Made by a program: the position numbers and the translations under genes. The notes under the pieces are model-generated. The model made no database searches. It was not told the origin of the DNA and saw only the letters and a program-made list of their open reading frames with translations. A DNA stretch of 52,612 nt from Pseudomonas violetae (GTDB lineage Bacteria; Pseudomonadota; Gammaproteobacteria; Pseudomonadales; Pseudomonadaceae): positions 1 to 52,612 of the forward strand of contig NZ_JAKNRW010000034.1 of the NCBI RefSeq assembly GCF_023072615.1, in the 5' to 3' direction. Below are positions 8,009 through 17,417 of this stretch, piece after piece (position 1 is the first letter of the stretch; each line of letters starts with the position of its first letter).

Positions 8009-11000
8009 TTAGAAACGTCGCAAATCGAGCGTCATCGGCAGCTCGTCGTTAATCGTCACGTTGGGTATAGGAAGTTTCCCTGGCGTGTGTCCGATTCGGA
8101 AGAATCGAGCCATCCGCCGGCTCTCCGCCTCGTTGGCATTCACCGGCAGGCTGTCGTAGTTGCGCCCGCCCGGGTGGGCGACGTGGTACTGACAACCACC
8201 CAACGAGCGCTCCATCCAGGTGTCGAGCACATCGAACACCAGCGGCGCGTGAACGGGGATGGTCGGTTGCAGGCAGTTGGACGGTTGCCAGGCACGGAAT
8301 CGAACACCCGCGACGAACTCGCCGACCCGGCCGGTGGGTTGCAGTGGCACCGGGATGCCGTTGCAGGTCAACAGATAACGCTGCGGCGTCATGCCGGTAA
8401 GCTTGACCTGCAAGCGCTCCAGGGACGAATCCACATAACGCACGGTACCGCCGACCGCGCCCTCCTCGCCCAGGACATGCCAAGGCTCCAGCGCTTGGCG
8501 CACTTCGAGTTCGATACCACTGACGGCGTAATCACCGACCTTGGGAAAACGGAACTCCAGATGCGCGGCAAACCACTCGGCCCGAACCGGATAACCGGCA
8601 GCGTTGAGATCGACAATGACATCGGCGAAATCCTGCTCGATGAAATGGGGCAACAGGAAGCGATCGTGCAGCTCGGTGCCCCAGCGCGCCAGTTTTGGTG
8701 GCGCATAAGGCTCGCGCCAGAACCGCGCCACGAGTGCTCGCAGCAACAACTGCTGAGCCAGGCTCATGCGCGCATGGGGCGGCATTTCAAAGGCGCGCAA
8801 TTCCAGCAAACCCAGACGCCCGGTAGCGCCGTCCGGCGAGTAGAGCTTGTCGATGCAGAACTCGGCGCGGTGGGTGTTGCCGGTGACATCAATCAACAGG
8901 TTGCGCAGCAATCGATCCACCAGCCACGGCGCGCACTCTTCCCCCGGCTTCGGCATCTGGGAAAAGGCGATTTCCAACTCGTACAACGCGTCGTTACGCG
9001 CTTCGTCCACCCGTGGTGCCTGGGATGTCGGGCCGATGAACAATCCGGAAAACAGGTAGGACAAGGACGGGTGGTTATGCCAGTAACTGATCAGACTGCG
9101 CAGCAGATCCGGACGCCGTAGGAATGGTGAGTCAGCCGGAGTCGCGCCACCCAGGACGAAATGGTTACCGCCGCCAGTGCCGGTATGCCGCCCGTCGATC
9201 ATGAATTTTTCAGTGGTCAGTCGGGTCTGGCGTGCTTCTTCATAGAGAAATTCCGTGCGCTCCACCAATTCATCCCACGTTGCGGATGGTTGCACGTTGA
9301 CCTCGATCACGCCCGGGTCCGGGGTGATGCGGAAGTTGCTCAGGCGCGGATCGCTTGGCGGTTCATAGCCTTCCAGCAACACCGGGCAATGCAGTTCCTG
9401 GGCCGTGGCCTCGATGGCGGTGACCAGCTCCAGGTAATCCTCAACCCGCTCCAGCGGCGGCATAAACAGGTACAACCGGCCTTCACGCGCTTCGGCGCAG
9501 AACGCGGTGCGAGTCAGCCAGTCGGCGGATTCGTCGACTTTCGGTTCGCGTTCAATCACCTCGGCCGGCGTGCCGGGACTGTTCAACGCCATGGTGTCGG
9601 GCAGTATCGGGAAATCCTGGTTCGGATCATTGGGATGAATGAACGGATACTCTGCGGCCTTCACCCAAGGCTGCGACCCCAGCGGTAAGCGATAACCCAG
9701 CGGCGAATCCCCGGGCACCAATCGGCAGTGCTCCTCGCGCAAGTACCAACGACCGCTTTGCCATTGGTCGCCCTTGGCGGTGCGCGCCAGTGGCAGGACC
9801 TGGCCAATGACTTTGTCCAGCCCCTGACTGAAGACTTTGCGCAGTCGCGCCCGCTCCAACGGCTCCTCCAGACGAGAATCTTCAGCGCTGACATTCTGCG
9901 GCAACGCGCCTTCACGCCAGAGGTAATAGAAATTGTCTTCGTAGGCTGGAAACACGAAACGTGTCGCAATTTTCAAGCGTTCGGCGACACTTGCCAGAAA
10001 ACGCCCGGCAAGCTCACCATCGGCACCGTAGTCTTCCTGCTCATCGGCAATCAGTGCGCTGTTGTGCCAGATCGGCACACCGTCCCGGCGCCAGTAGCAG
10101 TTCAGCGACCAGCGTGGGAGCTGCTCGCCGGGGTACCACTTGCCTTGACCAAAGTGCACCAGACCGTTGGGCGCGTAGTGTTTGCGCATGCGCTGGAACA
10201 GCTCGGCGGACAGCCGACGTTTGTCCGGCCCCAGTGCGGCGGTGTTCCACTCGGCACCGTCCGGGTCATCGATGGACACGAACGTCGGTTCGCCGCCCAT
10301 GGTCAGGCGCACGTCGCCTTCCAGCAGGTCGGCATCGATCTGCCGGCCCAACGCCTGGATCGCCAGCCACTGGTCTTCGGTGTAGGGCTTTGTAACCCGC
10401 GGCGCTTCCCAAATCCGCTCCACGGACATTTCATGGGCAAATTCGCACTCGCATGGTTCCACCAAGCCACTGATCGGTGCCGCAGAGCCCGGATCCGGAC
10501 TACAGGCCAACGGAATATGTCCTTCACCGGCAAACAGCCCTGACGTCGCGTCCAGGCCGATCCAGCCCGCACCGGGCAAGTAGACCTCGCACCAGGCGTG
10601 CAGGTCGGTGAAGTCCACCTCCGTGCCCGAAGGGCCGTCGAGGCTTTTCACATCGGCTGTCAATTGAATCAGGTAGCCAGAGACAAACCGTGCCGCCAGC
10701 CCAAGGTTGCGCAGCAATTGCACCAGCAACCACGCCGAATCGCGGCAGGAGCCGGAGGCATGTTCGAGGGTGTGCTCGGGGGTTTGAACGCCGGGCTCCA
10801 TGCGGATCAGATAGCCGATGTCTTCGCTCAGGCGCTGGTTGAGCGCCACCAGGAAATCCACGCTGGGCAGCGGCGTGCGGTCGATGCCATCCAGGTACGC
10901 CTTGAACTTCGGCGTCAGCGGCAAGGTTTCCAGGTACGGCGCCAGTTCTTTACGCTCGTCGGCAGCGTAGTTGAATGGAATTTTCTCGGCATAGGGCTCG

Positions 11001-11284
11001 AGGAAAAAATCGAAGGGATTGAATACGGCCATTTCCGCCAGCAGATCGACTTCGATTCGCAGCTCTTCGGTTTTTTCCGGGAACACCAACCGCGCCAGGT
11101 AATTGCCCTGGGGATCCTGCTGCCAGTTGATGAAGTGCTGCTCGGGCGAGACTTTCAGCGCATAGGACAAAATCCGTGTGCGACTGTGGGCCGCCGGGCG
11201 CAGGCGAACGATCTGCGGACCGAGCTCCACGGCGCGGTCGTAGCGGTAATGCGTGACGTGATGCAATGCGACATGTATCGACAC
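8009..11284 (-). CDS. DUF2126 transglutaminase-like protein, very large (operon gene 1)
   Basis: A 1091-residue protein: an N-terminal transglutaminase-like module (about residues 1-290) and a long DUF2126 part. The triad segments GSCRDSAWLL (Cys), TDLHAWCEVY (His) and GWIGLDATSG (Asp) are intact. DUF2126 includes MGGEPTFVSIDD and the TGGGNHFVLGG segment. The start is a GTG at 11284 because a perfect AGGAGG lies six bases upstream; no ATG fits as well. It heads the three-gene operon with the ATP-grasp/alpha-E fusion and the second transglutaminase. The whole set is predicted to make and trim a small peptide or peptide-tagged product. No experimental role is known to me. Confidence 0.93.
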   Translation of the reverse strand: MSIHVALHHVTHYRYDRAVELGPQIVRLRPAAHSRTRILSYALKVSPEQHFINWQQDPQGNYLARLVFPEKTEELRIEVDLLAEMAVFNPFDFFLEPYAEKIPFNYAADERKELAPYLETLPLTPKFKAYLDGIDRTPLPSVDFLVALNQRLSEDIGYLIRMEPGVQTPEHTLEHASGSCRDSAWLLVQLLRNLGLAARFVSGYLIQLTADVKSLDGPSGTEVDFTDLHAWCEVYLPGAGWIGLDATSGLFAGEGHIPLACSPDPGSAAPISGLVEPCECEFAHEMSVERIWEAPRVTKPYTEDQWLAIQALGRQIDADLLEGDVRLTMGGEPTFVSIDDPDGAEWNTAALGPDKRRLSAELFQRMRKHYAPNGLVHFGQGKWYPGEQLPRWSLNCYWRRDGVPIWHNSALIADEQEDYGADGELAGRFLASVAERLKIATRFVFPAYEDNFYYLWREGALPQNVSAEDSRLEEPLERARLRKVFSQGLDKVIGQVLPLARTAKGDQWQSGRWYLREEHCRLVPGDSPLGYRLPLGSQPWVKAAEYPFIHPNDPNQDFPILPDTMALNSPGTPAEVIEREPKVDESADWLTRTAFCAEAREGRLYLFMPPLERVEDYLELVTAIEATAQELHCPVLLEGYEPPSDPRLSNFRITPDPGVIEVNVQPSATWDELVERTEFLYEEARQTRLTTEKFMIDGRHTGTGGGNHFVLGGATPADSPFLRRPDLLRSLISYWHNHPSLSYLFSGLFIGPTSQAPRVDEARNDALYELEIAFSQMPKPGEECAPWLVDRLLRNLLIDVTGNTHRAEFCIDKLYSPDGATGRLGLLELRAFEMPPHARMSLAQQLLLRALVARFWREPYAPPKLARWGTELHDRFLLPHFIEQDFADVIVDLNAAGYPVRAEWFAAHLEFRFPKVGDYAVSGIELEVRQALEPWHVLGEEGAVGGTVRYVDSSLERLQVKLTGMTPQRYLLTCNGIPVPLQPTGRVGEFVAGVRFRAWQPSNCLQPTIPVHAPLVFDVLDTWMERSLGGCQYHVAHPGGRNYDSLPVNANEAESRRMARFFRIGHTPGKLPIPNVTINDELPMTLDLRRF

Positions 11285-11451
11285 GGCGTGCCTCCTGCGA
11301 GCCCTAAGCGTATTCGAAAGCGCGCAAGACTTATGCCATCCAGCAGCGCCGGCGCTTTCACAGATTTGCTTAGGGCAGTACAGCACCAAAATCGGGCGAT
11401 GCGGGAAATTGGTTTGCATCGTTTGCACGGATATGTGGCACCACCCGACTT

Positions 11452-11573
11452 CTGTGGCGAGGGAGCTTGCTCCCGATGGGGCGCGAAGCGGCCCTATGTC
11501 GGTGTCAGATATGGCCAGGAGTCAGCATCAGCGACGGCTTCGCCGCCGAGCGGGAGCAAGCTCCCTCGCCACA
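11452..11573. repeat. REP doublet (inverted pair) downstream of ygiQ
   Basis: TGTGGCGAGGGAGCTTGCTCCC and its reverse complement GGGAGCAAGCTCCCTCGCCACA lie about 100 bases apart in opposite orientation, each with its own small hairpin. This is the usual Pseudomonas REP doublet. The flanking stretch 11285-11645 holds this repeat, the ygiQ terminator and the promoter side of the DUF2126 operon; no gene is seen in it. Confidence 0.85.
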
Positions 11574-11597
11574 AATGAAACTCGCCACCCCTGCTAT

Positions 11598-11625
11598 GCA
11601 AAACGCCAACCCGAAGGTTGGCGTT
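11598..11625 (-). terminator. Terminator of ygiQ
   Basis: On the minus strand AACGCCAACC-TTCG-GGTTGGCGTT is followed by TTTG. The 10-bp stem with a TTCG tetraloop is a classic rho-independent terminator, 21 bases past the ygiQ stop. Confidence 0.8.
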
Positions 11626-11645
11626 CTGTTAACTGCTTTGAGCGT

Positions 11646-13949
11646 TTAGCGCGGCACAACCGGCTTACGCGTAGGCTTGGGCCCTTTGCCTTTGGCCGCG
11701 TCCTTGCGGTCCTTGGCGGCCTGTTGATTGCGGGCAAACGCCGCCGCCTTGGCCTGTTCACGTTTGTCCCACGGGTTGGCGCCATCGCTGGCACGCGGTG
11801 GCAGACCGGTGTGTTGAGTCAGGATCTTGGTGGTCTTCTCGCCTGCCACTTTATGGCTGCCAGCCGGTGTCGAGTTCTTGCGACGGGCGCTCTGGTAGCT
11901 GTCGGTTGCCGGTTGATGCAATGGGATCAACTGGTTCTTGCCCGGGCCGATCAGGTCGACGCGGCCCATGCGGGTCAGCGCTTCACGCAGCATCGGCCAG
12001 CCTTTCGGGTCGTGGTAACGCAAGAACGCCTTGTGCAGGCGACGCTGCTCTTCGCTCTTGACGATGGTCACAGCGTCACTTTTGTAAGTGACCTTACGCA
12101 GCGGGTTCTTGCCCGAGTGATACATCGCGGTGGCGGTAGCCATCGGCGACGGGTAGAACGCCTGCACCTGGTCGGCCCGGAAGCCGTTGCCTTTGAGCCA
12201 CAAGGCCAGGTTCATCATGTCTTCGTCGGTGGTGCCCGGGTGGGCGGCGATGAAGTACGGAATCAGGTACTGCTCTTTCCCGGCTTCCTTGGAGTACTTC
12301 TCGAACATGCGCTTGAACTTGTCATAGCTGCCAATGCCCGGCTTCATCATCTGGTTGAGCGGACCTTCCTCGGTGTGTTCCGGGGCGATCTTCAGGTAAC
12401 CACCGACGTGGTGAGTCACCAACTCTTTGACGTATTCCGGCGACTCGACCGCGAGGTCGTAGCGCAGGCCGGAAGCGATCAGAATCTTTTTCACACCCGG
12501 CAGCGCGCGGGCGCTGCGATACAGCTGGATCAGCGACGAGTGATCGGTGTTCAGGTTCGGGCAAATGCCCGGGAACACGCACGACGGCTTGCGGCACGCA
12601 GATTCGATTTCCGGGGTTTTGCAGGCGATGCGGTACATGTTCGCGGTCGGGCCGCCGAGGTCGGAAATGACACCGGTGAAACCTGGCACTTTGTCGCGGA
12701 TTTCTTCGATTTCGCGAATGATCGACTCTTCGGAACGGTTCTGAATGATCCGGCCTTCATGCTCGGTGATCGAGCAGAAGGTGCAGCCACCAAAGCAGCC
12801 GCGCATGATGTTCACCGAGAAGCGGATCATGTCGTAGGCAGGGATTTTTTCCTTGCCATACACCGGGTGCGGAATGCGCGCATAGGGCATGCCGAACACG
12901 TAGTCCATTTCTTCGGTAGTCATCGGAATCGGCGGCGGGTTGAACCAGACGTCGACTTCGCCATGCTTTTGTACCAGGGCACGGGCGTTACCCGGGTTGG
13001 TTTCCAGGTGCAGCACGCGGTTGGCGTGCGCGTACAGAACCGCGTCGCCACGAACTTTTTCAACCGATGGCAGACGAATCACGGTTTTATCGCGAGTCAT
13101 ACGCGGGCTGGCGAGGATCTGTACGACCTTGGCTTCGCTCGGGTCCTCGATCGGTCCCTTTTCCTGTTCAATCGCACAGGCCTGGGTGTCTTGGGTGTTC
13201 ACGTACGGGTTGATGATCTTGTCGATTTTGCCCGGACGGTCGATGCGCGTGGAGTCGACTTCGTACCAGTCTTTCGGCGTGTCGCGACGGATGAACGCGG
13301 TGCCGCGCACGTCGGTGATGTCTTCGATCTTGTGACCGTAGGACAGGCGCTGGGCGACTTCGACGATCGCACGCTCGGCGTTGCCGTACAGCAGGATGTC
13401 GGCGCAGGCGTCGATCAGGATCGAGTTGCGTACCCGGTCCTGCCAGTAATCGTAGTGGGCGATGCGGCGCAAGGAAGCTTCGATGCCACCGAGCACGATC
13501 GGCACGTTCTTGTAGGCTTCCTTGCAGCGCTGGCTATAGACCAGGCTCGCGCGGTCCGGACGCTTGCCAGCCAGGCCACCAGGGGTGTAGGCGTCATCAG
13601 AACGAATTTTCTTGTCGGCGGTGTAGCGGTTGATCATCGAGTCCATATTGCCGGCCGCGACGCCGAAGAACAGGTTCGGCTCACCGAGCTTCATGAAGTC
13701 GTCTTTGGACTGCCAGTTTGGCTGGGCAATGATCCCGACGCGGAAGCCCTGGGACTCCAGCAGCCGGCCGATGATTGCCATGCCGAACGACGGATGGTCA
13801 ACGTAGGCATCACCGGTGACGATGATGATGTCGCATGAATCCCAGCCAAGCTGATCCATCTCCTCCCTGCTCATCGGCAGGAATGGCGCTGGACCGAAAC
13901 ATTCGGCCCAGTACTTGGGATAGTCAAATAAAGGCTTGGCTGTTTGCAT
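11646..13949 (-). CDS. ygiQ: YgiQ-family radical SAM protein
   Basis: A 767-residue member of the YgiQ family (UPF0313). Near residue 385 the radical SAM cluster motif CxxxCxxC appears as GCFGGCTFCSI, which binds a 4Fe-4S cluster and S-adenosylmethionine. The N-terminal part resembles a B12-binding-like Rossmann fold (DIIIVTGDAYVDHPSFG). The C-terminal tail is basic and Pro/Lys rich (RNQQAAKDRKDAAKGKGPK), perhaps a nucleic-acid contact. The substrate of this family is not established as far as I know. The start at 13949 is by family similarity; the ribosome binding site is weak. The gene is alone, flanked by REP doublets on both sides. Confidence 0.93.
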   Translation of the reverse strand: MQTAKPLFDYPKYWAECFGPAPFLPMSREEMDQLGWDSCDIIIVTGDAYVDHPSFGMAIIGRLLESQGFRVGIIAQPNWQSKDDFMKLGEPNLFFGVAAGNMDSMINRYTADKKIRSDDAYTPGGLAGKRPDRASLVYSQRCKEAYKNVPIVLGGIEASLRRIAHYDYWQDRVRNSILIDACADILLYGNAERAIVEVAQRLSYGHKIEDITDVRGTAFIRRDTPKDWYEVDSTRIDRPGKIDKIINPYVNTQDTQACAIEQEKGPIEDPSEAKVVQILASPRMTRDKTVIRLPSVEKVRGDAVLYAHANRVLHLETNPGNARALVQKHGEVDVWFNPPPIPMTTEEMDYVFGMPYARIPHPVYGKEKIPAYDMIRFSVNIMRGCFGGCTFCSITEHEGRIIQNRSEESIIREIEEIRDKVPGFTGVISDLGGPTANMYRIACKTPEIESACRKPSCVFPGICPNLNTDHSSLIQLYRSARALPGVKKILIASGLRYDLAVESPEYVKELVTHHVGGYLKIAPEHTEEGPLNQMMKPGIGSYDKFKRMFEKYSKEAGKEQYLIPYFIAAHPGTTDEDMMNLALWLKGNGFRADQVQAFYPSPMATATAMYHSGKNPLRKVTYKSDAVTIVKSEEQRRLHKAFLRYHDPKGWPMLREALTRMGRVDLIGPGKNQLIPLHQPATDSYQSARRKNSTPAGSHKVAGEKTTKILTQHTGLPPRASDGANPWDKREQAKAAAFARNQQAAKDRKDAAKGKGPKPTRKPVVPR

Positions 13950-14080
13950 GACGATGACCGGTGTTGAGATGAAAAATCGCGGGCGCGGAATATAGCACAA
14001 AAATTAACCAATTCCGACGACTATGGTCGGAAATTGCGGCGCCTGTTTCGCGCAAAGATCCAGAGGCCAGGCGCAACCCT

Positions 14081-14213
14081 TGTGGCGAGGGAGCTTGCTC
14101 CCGCTGGGCAGCGAAGCGGCCCCAAAACCTTCGACCGAATTTTTCCAGACGGACCGCATTCCTCAGCTTTGCGACTGCTGCGCAGCTGAGCGGGAGCAAG
14201 CTCCCTCGCCACA
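14081..14213. repeat. REP doublet between ygiQ and dnaB
   Basis: TGTGGCGAGGGAGCTTGCTCCC (14081 on) and the inverse copy ending at 14213 frame a 133-base unit nearly identical in its arms to the one at 11452-11573. It begins 21 bases past the dnaB stop and may act as its transcript end, since no T-run terminator is visible there. Confidence 0.85.
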
Positions 14214-14234
14214 GGCAAGCGTCCTGCCTGGGCG

Positions 14235-15629
14235 TTATTCGTCGTCGAAGTTGTAGCTGCCCGGCGCGAGGTTTTCGAAGCGGGTGTATTTACCGATGAA
14301 CGCCAGTCGCGACGTGCCGATCGGGCCGTTTCGCTGCTTGCCGATGATGATCTCGGCGATGCCTTTATGCTCGGTCTCCGGGTGATACACCTCGTCCCGA
14401 TACACAAACATGATCACGTCAGCATCCTGCTCGATCGCTCCGGATTCCCGGAGGTCGGAGTTGATCGGGCGTTTGTTCGGACGTTGCTCCAGGGAGCGGT
14501 TGAGCTGCGACAGCGCCACCACCGGGCAGTTGAATTCCTTGGCCAAGGCTTTCAAGGAACGGGAGATTTCGGAAATCTCGTTGGTCCGGTTGTCGCCCCC
14601 GGAACCCGGAATCTGCATCAATTGCAGGTAGTCGATCATGATCAAGGCGACATCGCCGTGCTCACGCACCAGGCGCCGGGTCCGTGCGCGCATCTCCGAG
14701 GGGCTGATACCCGCCGTATCGTCAATGAACAGCTTGCGATCGTTGAGCAGGTTGACCGCCGAAGTCAGGCGTGGCCAATCGTCATCGTCCAGGCGACCGG
14801 CCCGGACCTTGGTCTGGTCGATGCGACCCAGGGACGACAACATACGCATGATCAGCGATTCACCTGGCATCTCCAGCGAGTACACCAGCACGCATTTGTC
14901 ACTGCGCAGCACGGCGTTTTCCACCAGGTTCATCGCAAAGGTGGTTTTACCCATGGACGGACGGCCGGCGACGATGATCAGGTCTGACGGTTGCAGGCCG
15001 CTGGTCATCCCGTCGAGGTCGGTATAACCGGTGGACAGGCCGGTAATGGCGTTGTCGGTGTTGAACAAGGTGTCGATGCGGTCGATGGCCTTGGTCAGCA
15101 GGTCATTCACGCTCACCGGGCCGCCGGTTTTTGGCCGGGCCTCGGCGATCTGAAAGATCTGCCGTTCGGCTTCGTCGAGAATCTCTTCTGCCGTGCGGCC
15201 TTCCGGGTTGAAGGCACTGTCGGCAATTTCAGAAGCAATGCCGATCAGCTGACGCAAGGTCGCCCGAGCCCGGACGATCTGGGCATAAGCCTTGATGTTA
15301 GCGACGGACGGCGTGTTTTTTGCCAATTCACCGAGGTAGCCAAGGCCGCCAACTTGCGAAGTCTGACCCTCCTTGTCCAATTGCTCGGCCAGGGTCACGA
15401 CGTCGATTGGCGAGTTCATGTCCGCCAGTTTGGCGATCGCACGGAAGATCAGACGGTGGTCATGTCGATAGAAATCACCGTCCGACACTTGATCGAGCAC
15501 GCGTTCCCAAGCGTTGTTGTCCAGCATCAAACCACCGAGCACAGCCTGTTCGGCCTCGATGGAATGCGGTGGCACCTTCAGGGAAGCGGTTTGCAGATCG
15601 TATTGCTCAGGAGCGGAGATATCGTTCAT
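14235..15629 (-). CDS. dnaB: Replicative DNA helicase DnaB
   Basis: DnaB is the hexameric 5'-3' helicase that unwinds DNA ahead of the replication fork and binds DnaG primase and the DnaC-type loader or DciA. The 464-residue protein has the helical N-terminal domain (about 20-120), a linker and the RecA-like motor with Walker A GRPSMGKTT at 222-230 and the Walker B segment LIMIDYLQLM. The C-terminus has the GNDRTNEIS-type loop and ALSQLNRSLEQR. No intein is present. The start at ATG 15629 is favoured over a GTG two codons upstream. In P. aeruginosa I recall alr next to dnaB; it is not here. Confidence 0.97.
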   Translation of the reverse strand: MNDISAPEQYDLQTASLKVPPHSIEAEQAVLGGLMLDNNAWERVLDQVSDGDFYRHDHRLIFRAIAKLADMNSPIDVVTLAEQLDKEGQTSQVGGLGYLGELAKNTPSVANIKAYAQIVRARATLRQLIGIASEIADSAFNPEGRTAEEILDEAERQIFQIAEARPKTGGPVSVNDLLTKAIDRIDTLFNTDNAITGLSTGYTDLDGMTSGLQPSDLIIVAGRPSMGKTTFAMNLVENAVLRSDKCVLVYSLEMPGESLIMRMLSSLGRIDQTKVRAGRLDDDDWPRLTSAVNLLNDRKLFIDDTAGISPSEMRARTRRLVREHGDVALIMIDYLQLMQIPGSGGDNRTNEISEISRSLKALAKEFNCPVVALSQLNRSLEQRPNKRPINSDLRESGAIEQDADVIMFVYRDEVYHPETEHKGIAEIIIGKQRNGPIGTSRLAFIGKYTRFENLAPGSYNFDDE

Positions 15630-15681
15630 GGCCACTTGGTTATATTAGAAAAGCAGGGTGTGAAAAACAGGAACCGCAGAA

Positions 15682-15718
15682 AGACAAAGGGCACGACCTG
15701 TAAACAGGATCGTGCCCG
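15682..15718 (-). terminator. Terminator of the rpsF-rpsR-rplI operon
   Basis: On the minus strand GGGCACGA(T)CCTG-TTTA-CAGGTCGTGCCC is followed by TTTGTCTTTCT. A 12-bp stem with one bulged base, 45 bases past the rplI stop, upstream of dnaB. Confidence 0.75.
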
Positions 15719-15762
15719 ATGTTACCGGCAAGCACCCGAGGGTGCCAGCCGACAAGTGCTGC

Positions 15763-16209
15763 TTAAGCTGCTACCACGACAACGCGTACGGTGGCTTCAA
15801 CTTCGGCGTGCAGGTGCACGGCTACGTCGAATTCGCCTACGTTGCGGATGGTGCCGTTCGGCAGACGAACTTCGCTTTTTGCAACTTCAACGCCAGAGGC
15901 GGTCAGTGCATCAGCGATGTCGTGGGTGCCGATCGAACCGAACAGCTTGCCTTCGTCACCAGCGGTGGCAGTGATAGTCACTTCCAGCTCAGCCAGTTGG
16001 GCGGCACGGCTTTCAGCCGAAGTTTTACGGTCTGCTGCGGCTTTTTCCAGCTCAGCACGACGCTCTTCGAACGCAGCCAGGTTGGCTGGGGTCGCAGCGG
16101 TAGCTTTGCCGTAAGGCAGCAGGTAGTTACGACCGTAACCAGCCTTAACGTTCACTTTGTCACCCAGGTTGCCCAGGTTGGTGACTTTTTCCAGAAGGAT
16201 CAGTTGCAT
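15763..16209 (-). CDS. rplI: 50S ribosomal protein L9
   Basis: L9 binds 23S rRNA near the L1 stalk and helps keep the reading frame. The 148-residue protein matches the family length. The N-terminal domain starts MQLILLEKVTNLGNLGDKV and contains the GYGRNYLLP rRNA-binding signature. A long Ala/Glu-rich helix and the C-terminal domain follow. GAGG nine bases before the ATG supports the start. It is the last gene of the rpsF-rpsR-DUF2232-rplI operon and is followed by a terminator. Confidence 0.98.
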   Translation of the reverse strand: MQLILLEKVTNLGNLGDKVNVKAGYGRNYLLPYGKATAATPANLAAFEERRAELEKAAADRKTSAESRAAQLAELEVTITATAGDEGKLFGSIGTHDIADALTASGVEVAKSEVRLPNGTIRNVGEFDVAVHLHAEVEATVRVVVVAA

Positions 16210-16228
16210 GTGAAAATCCTCTTAACTT

Positions 16229-17122
16229 TTAACCTTCACCGTTCGCGTTATCGGCGTCTTTCGGCGCCAGACGACCGCGAAAATCAATCAGGCTGTCGAC
16301 GATGGCCAAGACCACCAGCAACGGATAGATCAGCTGCATGAACAGCAACAGCGTGACGTACAACCCCACCAGCCAGAACCTGGCCAATCGCTTCTGCGCC
16401 ACCAGCCCATGAATCAGGGACAGTCCGGCGAACACCAGCGGTACGCTGCACAACGGCGTCAACATGGCCATCTGTGGACCGATGTTCGGCCCCAGAAGCA
16501 TGCACGCCAGCAGCAACATCGCTGGTAGAAGCGGGAATCGGATGGCGCGAAATTCGCGACCAAAACCACCCGGGTTGTACAACAACGCCTGCCAGTAGCG
16601 CCCGACAATCAGGCTCAGCACACTGACGATTTGCAACAAGGCCGCAATCAGGCCAGTCAGGACCGGTGCAATCAGGGACGCAAAATGCGCTTGCTCGTCT
16701 ACCGACAACTTCTGGTAGACATCGCCGAGTAGCGACGGCATGACCTTTATCAAGGCCTGCGCCAGCATCTCTATCTGGGGACCAAAAACCATCCCCAGCA
16801 CCACCGAAAACACCACTCCCATCGCTATGCTGACCAGCAGCACGCGGCTCCAGGACTCGCTTGCGCGCAAAACCAACGCAAGGCTCCAAGACCCCAGCAG
16901 CACCAGAAGTGAGCGTGGGTCATCGGCATAAAGCCACCAGACCAAGGCCGGCAGCAGTCCCAGAGCAAGAACGCTCGTCGCGTCCTTCAATCCGCGCCGC
17001 AGGAGCACGAAGCATCCTGCGGCAGCACCCAACCAATACAACAACGGCAATGCCGCGCATCCAGCCACTACGAGAGTGGCCTGCATACGGCCGCGCATGA
17101 TGAACTCAGCTATGGCACGCAT
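16229..17122 (-). CDS. DUF2232 membrane protein in the ribosomal operon
   Basis: A 297-residue integral membrane protein with about eight hydrophobic helices. It starts MRAIAEFIMRGRMQATLVVAG and ends in a charged cytoplasmic tail (FRGRLAPKDADNANGEG). It matches the DUF2232 (YybS-like) family, whose function is unknown. It sits between rpsR and rplI with a gap of 36 bases on the rpsR side and 19 on the rplI side, so it is co-transcribed with the ribosomal genes. AAGGA nine bases before the ATG supports the start. Position conservation in Pseudomonas is recalled, not checked. Confidence 0.9.
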   Translation of the reverse strand: MRAIAEFIMRGRMQATLVVAGCAALPLLYWLGAAAGCFVLLRRGLKDATSVLALGLLPALVWWLYADDPRSLLVLLGSWSLALVLRASESWSRVLLVSIAMGVVFSVVLGMVFGPQIEMLAQALIKVMPSLLGDVYQKLSVDEQAHFASLIAPVLTGLIAALLQIVSVLSLIVGRYWQALLYNPGGFGREFRAIRFPLLPAMLLLACMLLGPNIGPQMAMLTPLCSVPLVFAGLSLIHGLVAQKRLARFWLVGLYVTLLLFMQLIYPLLVVLAIVDSLIDFRGRLAPKDADNANGEG

Positions 17123-17158
17123 GCATTCAATCCTTTGCTACGAGTCGACTGCCCGGTC

Positions 17159-17389
17159 TCAGCGGCCGTGGCTGTCGGTGTAGGCCAGCAGGGCCAGGAA
17201 GCGGGCGCGCTTGATAGCGGTGGCCAGCTGACGCTGATAACGAGCTTTGGTACCGGTGATACGGCTTGGAACAATTTTGCCGGTCTCGGATACATAGGCT
17301 TTCAGAGTGTTGAGATCTTTGTAATCGATCTCTTTCACGTCTTCAGCGGTGAAGCGGCAGAATTTACGACGACGGAAGAAACGTGCCAT
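17159..17389 (-). CDS. rpsR: 30S ribosomal protein S18
   Basis: S18 binds the platform of the 30S subunit as a heterodimer with S6, whose gene lies just upstream. The 76-residue product begins [21 protein letters not shown] and has the conserved [20 protein letters not shown] rRNA-binding helix. Length is as in other gamma-proteobacteria. It lies 28 bases after rpsF in the same operon. Confidence 0.98.
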
Positions 17390-17417
17390 GTAATAGGCTC
17401 CTCAAAAGGTCCGTGGA

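Noticed and set aside
11409..13838. An 809-codon open frame on the plus strand opposite ygiQ
   Set aside because: It is the antisense shadow of a GC-rich coding gene. The minus strand carries a complete radical SAM protein with its motifs; the plus frame shows none and no ribosome binding site.
11452..14213. Possible CRISPR array from the repeated GAGGGAGCTTGCTCCC units
   Set aside because: The copies are inverted pairs separated by genes, not regular direct repeats with spacers, and no cas genes are present. They are REP doublets.
14235..15629. Intein or split in dnaB
   Set aside because: dnaB is a common intein host, but this protein has the normal 464 residues and uninterrupted Walker motifs.
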